Below, piece by piece: positions 11,821 to 25,100 of a stretch of DNA of 64,000 nucleotides. Under the pieces are notes generated by a model. That model saw only the letters and a program-made list of their open reading frames with translations. It ran no database searches and was not told the DNA's origin. Numbering within the stretch: the first letter of the stretch is position 1; each line of letters opens with the position of its first letter. Source of the DNA: Ampelomyces quisqualis (Eukaryota > Ascomycota > Dothideomycetes > Pleosporales > Phaeosphaeriaceae); contig JAGTXZ010000018.1 of the NCBI GenBank assembly GCA_018398575.1, positions 1,736,001 through 1,800,000 of the forward strand, given 5' to 3'. Made by a program: the position numbers and the translations under genes.

Positions 11821-13528
11821 ATTCTTGTCTTTTTTTTTCTTGGTGTTCTTGTCTTATTCGGGGCTTGCTTTGCTTTGCTGTCTTGATCTGTCATTAAAAA
11901 AGATTTTGTTTCCAACGCGCACATTGGGGGCAGGGCGTCTCGGGGGCGTGCGGAAGCAATGAAGGAAATACTTGCGTTGTCACGCACACGATTGAAACGC
12001 AACGACTTGTATAAAGATGAATGCTGGACTCGCAATTGCGAACGTTTGCAAACGAATCAATTAAGAGCTTTAAACACGCACATCTTGCTTGGTGTCGACG
12101 CACACGCGTGCTTGGTCTTGATAGCACAGCGCACGCATCAGTCGTAGCACGCACGCCCGCCTGCCCGCCTAAAAAAACCCCATATACTTCTCTTCTCTCC
12201 GACACGCTTGTTCATAACCGACCATGGTAGCACGATAAAACAACGGCGCTTTTTTCTCTTCGTCATCGAACCCCCCCCCCCTCCCAAAGATAAAAGTTGG
12301 GGGTTCACATGGCATACACGATAAATCCAACGTGGCGGAATTCGCAGATTCGCAGATTCGCAGCCAAAACCTTTGACGAAATCACGCATCTGCATCGACG
12401 GTGGAAGTGGGAAGCGAAGAGGGAGGAAGGGGGTGTACGTATACCGACCAAAAGGGTCAAGAAGAGAAGTATCTGCGGTAGAAGTTTTGCACCGTGAGAT
12501 GGATTTGGGGGGGGTATTGAGTTTGCGGGCGGTCTTGCGGGGCTACGTGGGTATGATTTGAGGTGTTTCCAAGAGTGAGCAGAAGGAAGTATTCACGAAC
12601 GAATGCCGTGTAGAAACTTGCACAAAGTGCTTTGCTCTCTAGCTGGATTATCCGGGGCGCACATATTGTCATATTTTTTGACCTCTCGGGGCCGACAGTG
12701 GCGCGAAGACGAGAGAGTTCGGTACGGCGGTCCGTCGTGTCAATCTATTTTCCAAATTCATCCGGACGGGGGCCACGGGACCTCCCTCGCATGCACAACA
12801 CTAGACGTACAGATGTTGTCTGGTAATGACGCCACTGGGAATTTCAATGCCGAGTTTTGACGGTACGTGCATCATGCATGCATCATGCTGATGGGTGTGT
12901 GTGACCCCGTGGGGAAATTTCAGGATGGGTAGTGGTGGTTGCACTGCATGAGTGAGCTGGATACTGGTGGGAATGCGGCGTGTCGAATGGCCGGGCTTGA
13001 GAATACTTACGCATCATCGCTTCTGGATAGAGAACTAAATGGCATCAATAGAATTGTAATAGAAGTGGCATGAAAGATCCAAAAGTTTCTGTAGTTTGTT
13101 CCATGTCGTGCCATAAATGCTGTCCAAGACTCATCAAGCCCAGTCCTCAGACGAGAAATGATACAAAGGAACATCGGTTAGGTACAGTATGTTTGAACTT
13201 CTCCGCATTAGTTCTATTACATAGATTGACTCGGGTAACTCGACCTGGCCAAGATCCTGGCTTCTAACTTCCTCCACGCACAGAGCTTAATATTCCCATA
13301 GTACATACCAACCAATCGTATACACACCGCAGCCAAACATCTCGAGTACGCAGTGGTCTGGTGACACAGAGACCGCCTCGTGGCAAGTATATCGGGGCGT
13401 GGCGAACGGTAACGTACAGCTTGAAAACCAGGTTAGATAGATTGCTCGAGATGAGAAAGGTCAGAATGGGCATGGGTAATGGTGTGTTTGGGCGGCGCCC
13501 GGTCAGAAATAGAGCGAGGGAATGAGGG
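11821..13528. other. Gene-free intergenic stretch
   Basis: About 1.7 kb between the gelsolin-repeat gene and the AA9 gene. I see no plausible gene on either strand. It contains short homopolymers, a C-run near 12270 and three tandem copies of a 9-mer ATTCGCAG(A) at about 12339-12363. The right end is the promoter region of the AA9 gene. Confidence 0.6.
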
Positions 13529-13534
13529 TATATA
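13529..13534 (+). promoter_or_regulatory. TATA box of the AA9 gene
   Basis: TATATA lies 87-92 bp upstream of the AA9 start codon, a normal fungal distance. The leader after it is C/T-rich. This is inferred from position and sequence only. Confidence 0.5.
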
Positions 13535-13620
13535 GATGGTCATGTACTCCAGTATCCGGGTTTTTCTTATCCCCCATCTCAAGTCGATCACTTCCTTCTG
13601 TCCAGCTTCATCTCAACACA

Positions 13621-14431
13621 ATGAGGTCCCTCACCTTCACTCTTCTCCCGGCCCTTGCACTTGCCCATGGGCATGTCGACAAAGTCATTGCAGATGGCGT
13701 GACGTACCAAGGCTGGAATGCTGCACTGAAGTACCAGAACCCCATCCCGGCAACTGTTGGATGGCAGGCGGACAATCTGGACAACGGCTTTGTCACGCCC
13801 GACCGATTCGGCAGCGTAGACATTGTATGCCACAAGTTAGCAAAGAGTAATGGAGCCTTCGTACCCGTGAAGCCAGGAAGCAAAGTGACTTTCAAATGGG
13901 TGCGTCCTCTCCCCTACGTCTTTCATCCAAGCACTAACATGTTGATACCAGGACACATGGCCCGTCTCCCACGCCGGCCCCATTCAAGAGTACATTGCGC
14001 CCGTGTCCGGCGACTTCTCGACCATCACTGACCCCACCTCTCTCCGCTGGACCAAGATCCAATCCAGCGCGTGGATATCCGGCAACAACCCCGGCACCTG
14101 GGCGACCGACGACCTCATCAAGAAGAATTTCTCGTGGGACCTGACGATCCCCAACCTCGCTCCGGGCAACTACGTCCTTCGCCACGAGATCATTGCGCTG
14201 CACTCTGCGGGTCAGACGAATGGCGCACAGGCGTACCCTCAGTGCATCAACATCCAGGTGTCGGGCAGTGGAACGATCAAACCGAGTGGAGGTGTCCCAG
14301 CGACCAGCTTTTACAAGGCGAGTGATCCGGGTATTACGTTCAACTTGTTCTCCAAGTTTACGGGGTACACGACTCCGGGGCCAGCGCTGCAGACGTTGAA
14401 GAAGAGGGAGCATTCGAGGGAGTTTGCGTAG
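13621..14431 (+). CDS. Secreted AA9 lytic polysaccharide monooxygenase (ex-GH61)
   Basis: Two exons (13621-13899, 13952-14431; 52-nt intron with ACTAAC branch) encode 252 aa. A signal peptide, MRSLTFTLLPALALA, is followed by His16, which becomes the obligatory N-terminal His of the copper histidine brace. The second copper His is H100 in WPVSHAGPIQEY. The RHEIIALHSAG motif (about 170-180) and GAQAYPQC (Gln186, axial Tyr188) match the AA9 active-site face. Cys70 and Cys191 are placed to form the conserved disulfide. There is no CBM1 module; the protein ends soon after the catalytic domain in a Lys/Arg-rich tail. AA9 enzymes oxidatively cleave cellulose or related beta-glucans outside the cell (family knowledge). 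The gene looks intact. Confidence 0.95.
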
Positions 14432-15856
14432 ATGGAGTGAAGGTCGTGACGGAGTGGTTGTGATTTGGAAATGTATAGCATGGAATTAGGATGAGGGCAT
14501 TCTGAATAGAGCAGCACTGTCAATTAGACACTCCTTGTGTTATCTTCTGCAATCGTTATCTGTGCGCATGGCTTGTGTGATGTTTGCATGGGACGGTTGG
14601 ATGCGTGTCTGCTGTGTGTAACAAGATAGCCATCATCAAGTTTATTCCAGTCGAGGTCTGATGAAGACCATTGTCTAGTAGTAGAGATGGTGTGTTACGT
14701 CTCTAAACACGATAGAGGCCTTGTCGCCATGCTGTCATATCAGCGAGTTTGACAATGTTGTTTGCGCACCACCAAATCAGATCAATTCAGTGCGAACCAA
14801 ACCAAAGCCACCAGAGTTTCATTCGTAGGCATCAAGCAATGCCACGTGCGCATGTTTTGCTGTACTCCGGACAGATTCGATTCGTGCGGTATGGATTCAT
14901 TGATTCGCGACTTGCAAACCGTCAGACCAAAAATCTTCAGAACACGGCATGTCGGCGGTCCCTGTGCGCTGCCGACTGTGAATAGATTTTGAGTAAAGTA
15001 TGAATCTGATTTCAAGACGTCATACTGCATTTCAGATGCGCCCAAAGTCGGAAATTGGCGAAGTTTACCACCGACACCGACATCGACCGTGACGCGTCAG
15101 CGCCTCTTAGTGAGGTTGAAAACCACAATCAGACGAAACGCCTTCTGCGTACAAAGACAAGACATGCCCCTGAAAAGACTTTGCAAGGCCGTGGGTATAC
15201 GTAGAGGCTGTGTTGTCAAGTCGATTGCCAAACCGCTCCTATCTTACCGGGTTAGGCAAGCTCGCGGCGCGCGCCAAGGACGCAATGGCAAGATACGTGT
15301 CTGACGAAACACCTTGGATGAGGGATGTTATGGGAGATGCAGTGTCTTGAGAAGTCACTGCCAAACCTTCGTATAACACAAGATCGGGTAAAGCGTCCGC
15401 TCAAAAGCATTGAATTTGCTCAGCCACACTGTACCGGAGCTTCCGCAGTAAGGAAATCGCGAAGTCGACTTACGCGTTCCTGAGGCCGGATATATGACTG
15501 ACCAATCATGTAGAGCAAGCTGTATGGCCAAGCAACAAATTGATTGGAAAACAATCGCGACGTCTGACCGGAACGCAGCTCAAAAGCGCCTTGTGAGAGG
15601 AAGCGAATTGGCACGGGCGGGCATATCTTTTCGGATGCCGACTTGTTCTCCTTTACCTCGTCTTGGTCCTTAAGGTCGTGGACTCTCCCTCCGTTGTACA
15701 TAGTGATCTTGCAACACCGTAATTTCCACGGCTTTCTCGCTCACTTTCACCATCCCGCTTGCTCCCGCTGACGCCGACTGTAACGCCAAGGACTACGCTT
15801 TCCGCTGCTCCAACGTAGCAGTGCTGTCTGAAGCATCGATAACTCGAGTTTCGAAA
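14432..15856. other. Gene-free intergenic stretch
   Basis: About 1.4 kb after the AA9 gene. Short open frames on both strands show no domain and no splice-supported continuity. I see no gene, repeat or RNA that I can defend. Confidence 0.6.
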
Positions 15857-15880
15857 ATGTACATCCAGCAAATAGATACG

Positions 15881-16249
15881 ATGGCCTTGGCGAAAAGAGA
15901 CAATATGGGCTACGCGATGGCTCCCGCCCTCATCGTGTTCTTGTGCATCTTAGGAGCCGGCTTTGCGGTTTGCATTGGCTTCGCTATATTCCGATTTTAT
16001 GGCCAAAGTGGAAATTCAGATGCCTGGCAGAAACGAAGACCGGATCAAGACGCGTACATGAGGGAGATTCGAGAGCGCAACTGGCACAGGCTGTCCAGGA
16101 TCACCGGACAGAACATCTACGCAGCTCCAAACCAGGACATGGCTCATGCTCCCATGAGTCCGAGGTAAGTTGTGCAGTGTTGCTCCTCCAAAGGTACCTG
16201 TGCTAATCTTGAATCCAACAGTGGCAACAGCGCTACGACGTACGGCTGA
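15881..16249 (+). CDS. Small single-pass membrane protein, hypothetical
   Basis: Two exons (15881-16164, 16222-16249) encode 103 aa from MALAKRDNMGYAMAP; an in-frame ATG at 15857 would add 8 residues. The 57-nt intron has a GTAAGT donor, a TGCTAAT branch and a CAACAG acceptor, and the last exon encodes only SGNSATTYG and the stop. Residues about 14-39 form one strongly hydrophobic helix (PALIVFLCILGAGFAVCIGF), followed by a basic cytosolic-type tail with DAYMREIRERNWHRL. Similar small fungal membrane proteins have no known function. The gene lies about 1.7 kb from the AT-rich repeat block. Confidence 0.65.
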
Positions 16250-17924
16250 AGCTTTGATTATCCATCGATGATCACACGATCATAGTGACAGTTTTTCGCT
16301 AGAGCCCAGCGCCATGAGCAGGAAAGCTCTGCACAAGGCTTGGGGATGTGTAATACCAACGAAAGTGTGCATACATCTTTCGATAACATGGAGACGACTG
16401 GATGACCTATGACTCCCCGGCGGTCCGAGAGTTCATGAAGGCGAGCGGCTCAATAGGATGCTAGACCTGTCCACACAAAGTTACAGGAGCTTGGAATTAC
16501 GTTTGGCACTACTTTCATGCCATGCAGCTTGGGCTGCGTACCCTTCTTGGTTGGGTCTCTCCCAAAATATGCCGAATGTGGTCTATCGTTCAACGACGCG
16601 ACTGGAAACCCCCGAGCTTGGGATACACAAATGGTGATGTGGTATGCGTAAGCAATCTGCTAAGCGGTGGAACTTCTCATGAATGTTGGTGGCAGTAGAA
16701 AGCTTACGTGGATGTTGTTGTAGACCGCAGCTTTTCCTAATCGATTCCAAGAGCAATTGTAAGCCTTGCTACTCATTTTCAGTTCTTTTCTCCCACGACA
16801 AGTGCCGATGTATGAAAGCTTTTGTTGGTCATTCCGCCAATTCAAAAATTGTATGTCATCTTCGCGGATATTAAAGCGTAATAAGCCATGAGCACCCATA
16901 GTTCCATCAGCCACATTTCGAGAAAGGCGAGAAATTTGAGAGGCAACTCCGTTACCCAGTGAAGTATCGAGGATGAGTCGAAAGTTGAGTACCTGGAATG
17001 TCGCCACATCCTGTGGTGGTCGGCCGTGAGACGAGCGCAGACATTGGCGCATTACGATTTTCATCTTTGCGTGTTCGCTAGTTGTTACATGCTCGAGTAG
17101 AACATCCTGAACCTCTTCGTCCAAAATTGTGTGCCCAGAAGGAAGTGTTGGAGTGTCTGTTGGTGATTATCGTGCCGTAAAGACATGGCCCATCGACGAA
17201 CGACTCTCACATGTATGCTTACAGTGGTCGACATTAATCACAATATCTGATGCTATTAGCAGCTTGTTTCGAAAAGAGCTAACAATATCTTGGAAGTAGT
17301 AGAGAGCGTCATGGAGTACTTGTACCGCAGCATGAACGAACCTTTCTTCTACGCTTGCAATCTGTGCAACCCAACTTCGACTTGGCATGCGGTCTTCGCG
17401 TCGACATTATAGCCAATTTCGCAATCTTCGCTAATTTCCGGGCCGATGCAGAGCTGGGAAACATCTACTGAGACGTGCAATGGATGGTAGACGATTTGGA
17501 GCCTGTTACGAGATTGCATCCGAGAACGCCGAAGCTTTAGCCGGATCCGGCCTGGTAACGCTAATCCAAAATGGGACACGAAATGGCGCGTGCAGCCATG
17601 CAGCACACTCCGGATGACGATGTTGTTGTCATCTCCATGTATTCGTCCTCTTGTCTCCTTCAACATGGACATCTGACCTATGCTACCAGGAGATGGTTCA
17701 AGCACCTTCTTCTTTCGCAAAATGACTTCTCCATCACGGCCCACCTGCTGACAGCTTCACACGCTTGGCAAGTACAATGACGTCGTGTATCCTGAGCTTA
17801 ACGCTGAGCTTTGATGATAGTCTTGCTCGTGGTTACACCGCCAGTACAGTTACATCTGCATACAAGCAGTCGTTAATGTGATCGGCAGCGGGGTACAGCA
17901 ACAAGCACCGATGTGCAAAACGCC
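16250..17924. other. Broken or unresolved coding fragments, mainly minus strand
   Basis: The minus strand carries open fragments at about 17744-17349, 17388-17167 and 17124-16660 that overlap in different frames. The middle one includes VHAAVQVLHDALYYFQDIVS, an amphipathic helical stretch that looks protein-like. I could not join the fragments with convincing splice sites. They may be a decayed gene next to the repeat block, or a gene with unusual introns. The stretch before 16660 holds nothing I recognise. Confidence 0.3.
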
Positions 17925-19362
17925 GATGCCAGGTGATTGGCCAAGGGTAAAATGTTTAAATATTAATTAGTAAGTAGAGAAAATTAACAAAGTAATTAAG
18001 ACTAATAGAGAATATTAAGTAAAAATTACCTTTATATATATTTAGTAATATTATAGATTTATAATTAGTAATACTCTATATTTATTTTTAGTTATCATTT
18101 ATTTTTATTTTTAGTTATAATATATATTTATTTTTAGTTATAATTTAAATTTATTTTTAGTTATACTTAATTTCTATATTTTGTTATACTTTATATTTAT
18201 ATTTAATAATACTAAATAGTTTAATAAACTATAAGTCTTAGTCTCTTAGAGATATATATACTTAAGTATAATATATAAATAAAATATATATAATTTAAGT
18301 AAAGTTCTAAAGTTAATCTATATATAGAAAAGAACTAAAAGAATTAATAAATTACCTATACTTAGTTATTTTATATAAGTTTATATTATTTTAAAACTAT
18401 TCTCTATTTATATAGAATAAGTCTAAATTCTTTTAGAATAAGTTTATATTCTTTTAGAATAAGTTAATATTCTTTTAAAGTAAGTCTATATTCTTTTATA
18501 ATTTTTAAAAAAGTTATATTTTTTTAGAATTTTTAAAAAAGTTATATTCTTTTAGAATTTCTAAAAAGTTAATATTTATTTAAAATTAAGTTATATTCTT
18601 CTAGAATACGTCTATGTTATTACTTTTAAATAAGGTTTTTTTAGTTAGTTTTAAGGATAAAATTTAAAATAAGTTTAGTTAACTTACACTTTTATTAAAG
18701 TAGCCTACTAGTAGATAGTACTTAGTAAGCTAACTAGATAATTTATAAAAGTTACTCTACTTCTTATTTTTTTTCTACTATTAGTATCTAGATAGCTATT
18801 TAATAGTTTTAATAGAGTTACTAGATCTAGTAGAATAGCTACTTTTTATTTTATTATAATAGCTACTTTTAAGCTAGTAAATAAATTCTCTCTACTTTTA
18901 AATCTAGTAGTGTTAAGACTTAATAATCTATTATAGTATTATAGGCCTATATAGCTATTTTCTAATAGTCTAAAGATTACTTAATTTAGACTAGTATTAA
19001 TAAAGTTCTAAAAGTACCTATCTTCTAATTTAGTAGTATATTACTAAATACTAATCTAAATTAAGTAATTTATAGATTATTAAATAGCTAAATATAAAGT
19101 CTATAATTAAGTAAAGTATCTTATTACGCTAATATATAAATAGCTAGAGCTAGAATTTAATAAAAGTAGATACTACTCTAATTCTAACATTTCTAGTACT
19201 ATAGCCTACTTTTTATTATATTATAATAGCTACTTTTATTATACTAGAATAGCTACTTTTTATTCTATTATAATAGGCTAAGGTAACTATTTAGTATTAG
19301 ACTCTAGAGTATTATTTAATACTAGTATACTTTAAAAGTTTTATACTTAAAAAGTATTATAT

Positions 19363-19521
19363 TATACTTAAGTTATATACTCTTAGAATATCTTAATATA
19401 CTTAAGTTATATACTCTTAGAATATCTTAATATACTTAAGTTATATACTCTTAGAATATCTTAATATACTTAAGTTATATACTCTTAGAATATCTTAATA
19501 TACTTAAGTTATATACTCTAT
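19363..19521. repeat. 34-bp tandem repeat, about 4.6 units
   Basis: The unit begins TATACTTAAGTTATATACTC and is repeated without change at a 34-bp period. In copy 2 the corresponding place (about 21520-21615) has fewer, diverged units, so the array changed in length independently after duplication. Confidence 0.85.
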
Positions 19522-19558
19522 TTAATAGTAGCTAGTAGCTAATAGAATAACTTAATTT

Positions 19559-19560
19559 TA

Positions 19561-19651
<91 letters not shown>

Positions 19652-19652
19652 T
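19559..19652. repeat. ATT microsatellite in copy 1
   Basis: A run of ATT triplets with one interruption. It corresponds to the much longer array in copy 2 that received the retrotransposon. Confidence 0.9.
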
Positions 19653-21652
19653 ATTGTATATTTATATATAAATATATAATATATAATGTATATATAATAT
19701 ATACGTATATACGTGTTATATACGTATAGATATATTACATACGTATATATATATTATATGTGTATATACGTATTATGTGCGTATATACGTATTACGTGCG
19801 TATATATATATTACGTACGTGTATACATATTACGTACGTGTATATATGTTACGTGCGTATACTTACAACTTTAAGGTCTAAGCTTTTAGACAAAAAAAGC
19901 GCACATAGACAGAAAATAATAAATTTACACAGCTACTACAAGAGCTACAGAATAAATTAATTCTTTTAAGTAAAAGGAGAAGGTAGAGGTAGTATAGACA
20001 GTTACTTTGCAAAAATTACAGGTTATGCAGGGCTGCTGCGCAAGAGTTAGACTTAGGCTGTTAATAAGTAGATGCCAGGTAATTAGCTAAGGGTAAAATG
20101 TTTAAATATTAATTAGTAAGTAAAGAAAATTAACAAAGTAAATAAGACTAATAAAAAATGTTAAGTAAAAATTACCTTAATATATATTTAGTAATATTAT
20201 AAATTTATAATTAGTAATACTTTATATTTATTTTTTATTATAATTTATTTTTATTTTTAGTTATAATATATATTTATTTTTAGTTATAATTTAAATTTAT
20301 TTTTAGTTATACTTAATTTCTATATTTAGTTATACTTTATATTTATATTTAATAATACTAAATAGTTTAATAAACTATAAGTCTTTGTCTCTTAAAGATA
20401 TATACACTTAAGTATAATATATAAATAAAATATATATATAATTTAAGTAAAGTTCTAAAGTTAATCTATATATAGAAAAGAACTAAAAGAGTTAATAAAT
20501 TACCTATACTTAGTTATTTTATATAAGTTTATATTATTTTATAACTAGTCTCTGTTTATATAGAATAAGTCTAAAATCTTTTAGAATAAGTTTATATTCT
20601 TTTAGAATAAGTTAATATTCTTTTAAAGTAAGTCTATATTCTTTTTAAATAAGTCTATACTCTTTTAAAATTTTTAAAAAAGTTATATTCTTTTAGAATT
20701 TCTAAAAAGTTAACATTTATTTAGAATTAGGTTATATTCTTCTAGAATACGTCTATATTATTACTTTTAAATATAGGTTTTTTAGTTACTTTTAAAGATA
20801 AAATTTAGAATAAGTTTAGTTAACTTACACCTTTATTAAAGTAGTCTACTAGTAGATAGTACTTAGTAAGCTAACTAGATAATTTATAAAAGTTATTCTA
20901 CTTCTTATTTTTTTCTTTTTTTTCTACTATTAGTATCTAGATAGCTATTTAATAGTTTTAATAGAGTTACTAGATCTAGTAGAATAGCTACTTTTTATTC
21001 TATTATAATAGCTACTTTTAAGCTAGTAAATAAATTCTCTCTACTTTTAAATCTAGTAGTGTTAAGACTTAATAATCTATTATAGTATTATAAGCCTATA
21101 TAGCTACTTTCTAATAGTCTAAAGATTACTTAATTTAGACTAGTATTAGTAAAGTTCTAAGAGTACTTATCTTCTAATTTAGTAGTATATTACTAAATAC
21201 TAATCTAAATTAGGTAATTTATAGATTATTAAATAGCTAAATATAAAGTTTATAATTAAGTAAAGTATCTTATTACGCTAATATATAAATAGCTAAAGCT
21301 AGAATTTAATAAAAGTAGATACTACTCTAATCCTAACCTTTCTAGTACTATAGCCTACTTTTTATTATATTATAATAGCTACTTTTATTATACTAGAATA
21401 GCTACTTTTTATTCTATTATAATAGGCTAAGGTAACTATTTAGTATTACACTCTAGAGTATTATTTAATACTAGTATACTTTAAAAGTTTTATACTTTAA
21501 AAGTTTTATACTTTAAAAGTATTATATTATACTAAAGTTATATACTCTTAGAATACCTTAAAATACTTAAGTTATATACTCTTAGAATATTTTAATATAC
21601 TAAAGTTATATACTTTATTTAATAGTAGCTAGTAGCTAATAGAATAACTTAA

Positions 21653-21926
<274 letters not shown>

Positions 21927-22113
21927 TGTAATAGGCTAGGCTTTGCCTAGCCCTTTGCCTTCTTAGGAAGAGCTTAGTCCAGCCTTACTACCTCTTTATA
22001 GACTAGTACGCACAGAGGGTATATAAACCCCTTCTGTAACTAGTAGAGAAGCTTAAGGAATACAACTCTTTCTAGCACCTTATTGTTCTATCTTTGCAGG
22101 CTAGCCTATAACA
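21927..22113 (+). repeat. 5' LTR of the gypsy element
   Basis: It begins TGTAATAGGC and ends CCTATAACA, so has TG...CA ends. A GTATATAAACCCC segment is a plausible promoter TATA. It differs from the 3' LTR at about six positions, all transitions. Confidence 0.92.
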
Positions 22114-25100
22114 ATTGTATTTCTTCCTAATACAACAATAACTGCAGAATAGCTCTATCCAACTAATACTCTGATACTAAGTTAGAGCCTAAAGGGCAAG
22201 AGTCTTAAACTAACCTTTAGGCTTGCTGTGCTCTGTTAGACAGTTGCCTTTAAGCTATAGAGAACTAAATTAACGCCCTAGGGACAGTACTCTAGTCCCT
22301 TGTTACTTAACTTATAAACTCCTCTTTCCTCTCTTTAGCCTCTACGCTAAACTCTTCTCTAGCACTTTACAACGTGTAAACTGCTAGAAATTTAACGCTT
22401 ACTACTTCTGCTCTTCCTCTAGTCTAACGCAAGCCGCTACCTCTAGGTAACCTGTTTTTAGGCAACAAGTCTTGCTTTACTGCCTAGAAGGTTACTATAA
22501 CCTACAAGCTTAAGACTGACTCTGCTTTTATTAGGAGCGCTTAGGACTAATACGCCTTTATTTAGGCTAACTTGTTGCTAAAGGTCTAATAAGAAGTTAC
22601 CTCCTACTACGCTAGCAGGGGGGAAGCAGGCAATTAGGACCCTGTAAACTTTATAAAATATCTTAATTTCTGCTATAGGGATAAGTATAGTAAGGAACGT
22701 GCTTAAGTAGTTTTAAAAGGGCTGCGCTAGGCTAGGAAAGAGTCTTTTGCTAACTTCTTCTTGCGCTTTAAGTCTCTCCTCTTGCAATGTAAAGGGGCAA
22801 CGTAAGATAACAAACAGCAACTTAACAAATTACAACGCGCCCTAAACTACTCTTTGTAACAAGTTACTCTTTACTGCAGCGTTTCCTGTACTAATTACAA
22901 CTAGGTAGTAGTAAAGTATTAATCTATTACAATTAACTTAGAAACTGTAGCTATTAAAAAGTATTAACACTTGTACATAAAAGGAGGGACCTAGGCAAAG
23001 AAGGACTTAGATAGGGACGTTAAGATAGTAACAGTGTCTGCAGTTAGTATAGGTTTAGGGACAAAGGAACAAGTTAAGGCCTAGCAAGTAAATAGTGCAG
23101 GCTAACCTTAGTTAAAAAACTAGGTCTCTAAAGGGCTCTATAAGTAGCGTTGTAATAGTAATCTGTGTACGCGTTGCAGTAAGTAAGGACACTACGTGCA
23201 GGGCTATCTAAACGCAGTATAGATCTACGCTGTTAGCGCTTTGCGCAGTAAAGAAGCCCTAACAGAAATTTTAAAAAACTAGTAGCCTTTACCTTCTTAG
23301 AGGGATAGGAGCGCCCTTTAAATAGCGTTAGTAAAGGAGATAGAGAATAAGAGACGCTACTTAACTACCTTAACAGTAACCTATTCTTTGTTCTACTGTT
23401 ACTAGACAGCGCTACTAACGTTAACGCCTTAGTAGATATAGGATGCAAGTGTTACAGCGCTATTAACGCTGCGCTAGCAGATAGGATAGGAGTACGCACT
23501 ACTAATATTCTGCTATAACGCCTAAAGCAGGCTGCTACAGACAGTACGCCTACGCTAATTACTTAAATTGCGTTCCTAGACTATAATATTAATAGTTAGC
23601 AATTGCAATTAGTTGCTTACTTAGTCCCTAGCCTTACCTACAACTTGATCTTAGGAAAACTGTAGCTAGCCTGTAAAGGGGTAGCTATTTATGCAACTAA
23701 CAGCACAATAACTATTAGGCAGGCTAGGAACCTACTTGTAAAAGAGAAGACCCGCCGCACTGCCCTACTACCTCTAAAAGAGATTAGCGCTACTAAGGCA
23801 ACACAGGAGTTTTGTAACTATTCTAAGTTACAAAAGCGCTGCATAATGTTTGCTGTAACTAGTATCTACGCTATAACAAACATGTTAAGTAAGTTACCTA
23901 AGGAGCAGACATTAATAACCTTACTCTTGCTGCAGATCTTAGACTTTGCAGATATTTTTAACAAACGCTCTGCCTCTAGTCTGCCTCTGCACAAGAGCTA
24001 GATAGACTATTATATCTAACTCTAACCAAGTAAAGATAGGAAGACTCTAGACCTCTCTTAAGGTCTGTTGTACTCTATGCCTTGCAATTAGCTAATAGAG
24101 CTGCAACAGCAAGTTGCAGACCTTTTAAATAAGAGCTAGATCTGCGCTAGCTCCTCTGCAGCAAAGGCCCTAGTCCTACTAGTAAAGAAGGCTTTAGGTA
24201 TATAGCGCCTTTGTGTTAACTACTAGGCTCTAAACAAAATTACAAAGGTAGATTAATACCTGCTCCTGTTAATTAAAGAAACCTTTTGTACACTCTCTTA
24301 GGCAAAGTAGTTTATAAAGGTTAATGTTTGCTTAGCCTTCTACTAGATAAGAGTTACAGCAAGAGATAAGCACCTTACAGCGTTTTGCACACGCTTTAGC
24401 CTCTTTAAGTAGCTTGTCTGTCCTATAGGACTCTCTAGTGCACTCTTCTCTTTTTAGCGTTACATTAATGCTGCTCTTAAAGAAACGCTAGGGGACTTTG
24501 CTACAGCATACCTAGATAACGTGCTTATCTACTCTAGTAGTTTACTTAAAGACTACTATAGTAAGGTGCGACAGGTCCTCTAACTTCTCTGCAACGCCTG
24601 TCTGTACCTAGACCTTAAGAAGTGTACTTTTGCAACAAAGATAGTTAAGTATCTAGGATATGTTATTAAGGCAAGACAGGCTGTCTAGCCTAACCCTGCT
24701 AAGGTACAGGCTATTACAGAATAAAAGCCCCTAACATCCTCTTAAAGAGTCTAGAGTTTCCTTAGGTTTGCTAACTTCTATAGAGACTTTATGCCAAATT
24801 TCTCTAGCATTGCAGCCTTTTTGCATGCGTTAACAAAGAAGAACGCTGCCTTTCTATAGACAACTAAAGCGTAACACGCGTTTAACTGCTTAAAGCGTAT
24901 CTTTAGCTCTAAACTAGTCCTAACTTAGTAGGACCTTGCGCAGCCTACAATAGTAGAAGCAGATAGCTCTAAAAGTGCCCTTAGAGGGTGCCTCTTGCAG
25001 GACGTTAATAGGGTGCTTTACTCTGTTGCATACTACTCTGTATTCTTGTTGCTAGCATAACGCAACTATACTATCTACAACAAGGAGCTTACAGCAGTTG

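Larger units (their letters stand above)
17925..20070. repeat. AT-rich tandem element, copy 1 (2146 bp)
   Basis: Copy 1 begins GATGCCAGGTGATTGGCC and ends in TTAGGCTGTTAATAAGTA. It is joined directly to copy 2, which begins with the same GATGCCAGGT. It is over 75 percent A+T for most of its length, with no coding potential. Inside are a 34-bp tandem repeat, an ATT microsatellite and an ACGTGCGTATATA-rich segment. It is related along its length to copy 2. The element class is unknown to me: I see no terminal inverted repeats, LTRs or coding domains. Confidence 0.85.

Noticed and set aside
19760..19960. Small frame in copy 1 and its counterpart at 28562-28786
   Set aside because: Both arise from ACGTGCGTATA-type simple repeat; repeated Tyr/Ile/Arg/Thr text with no domain.
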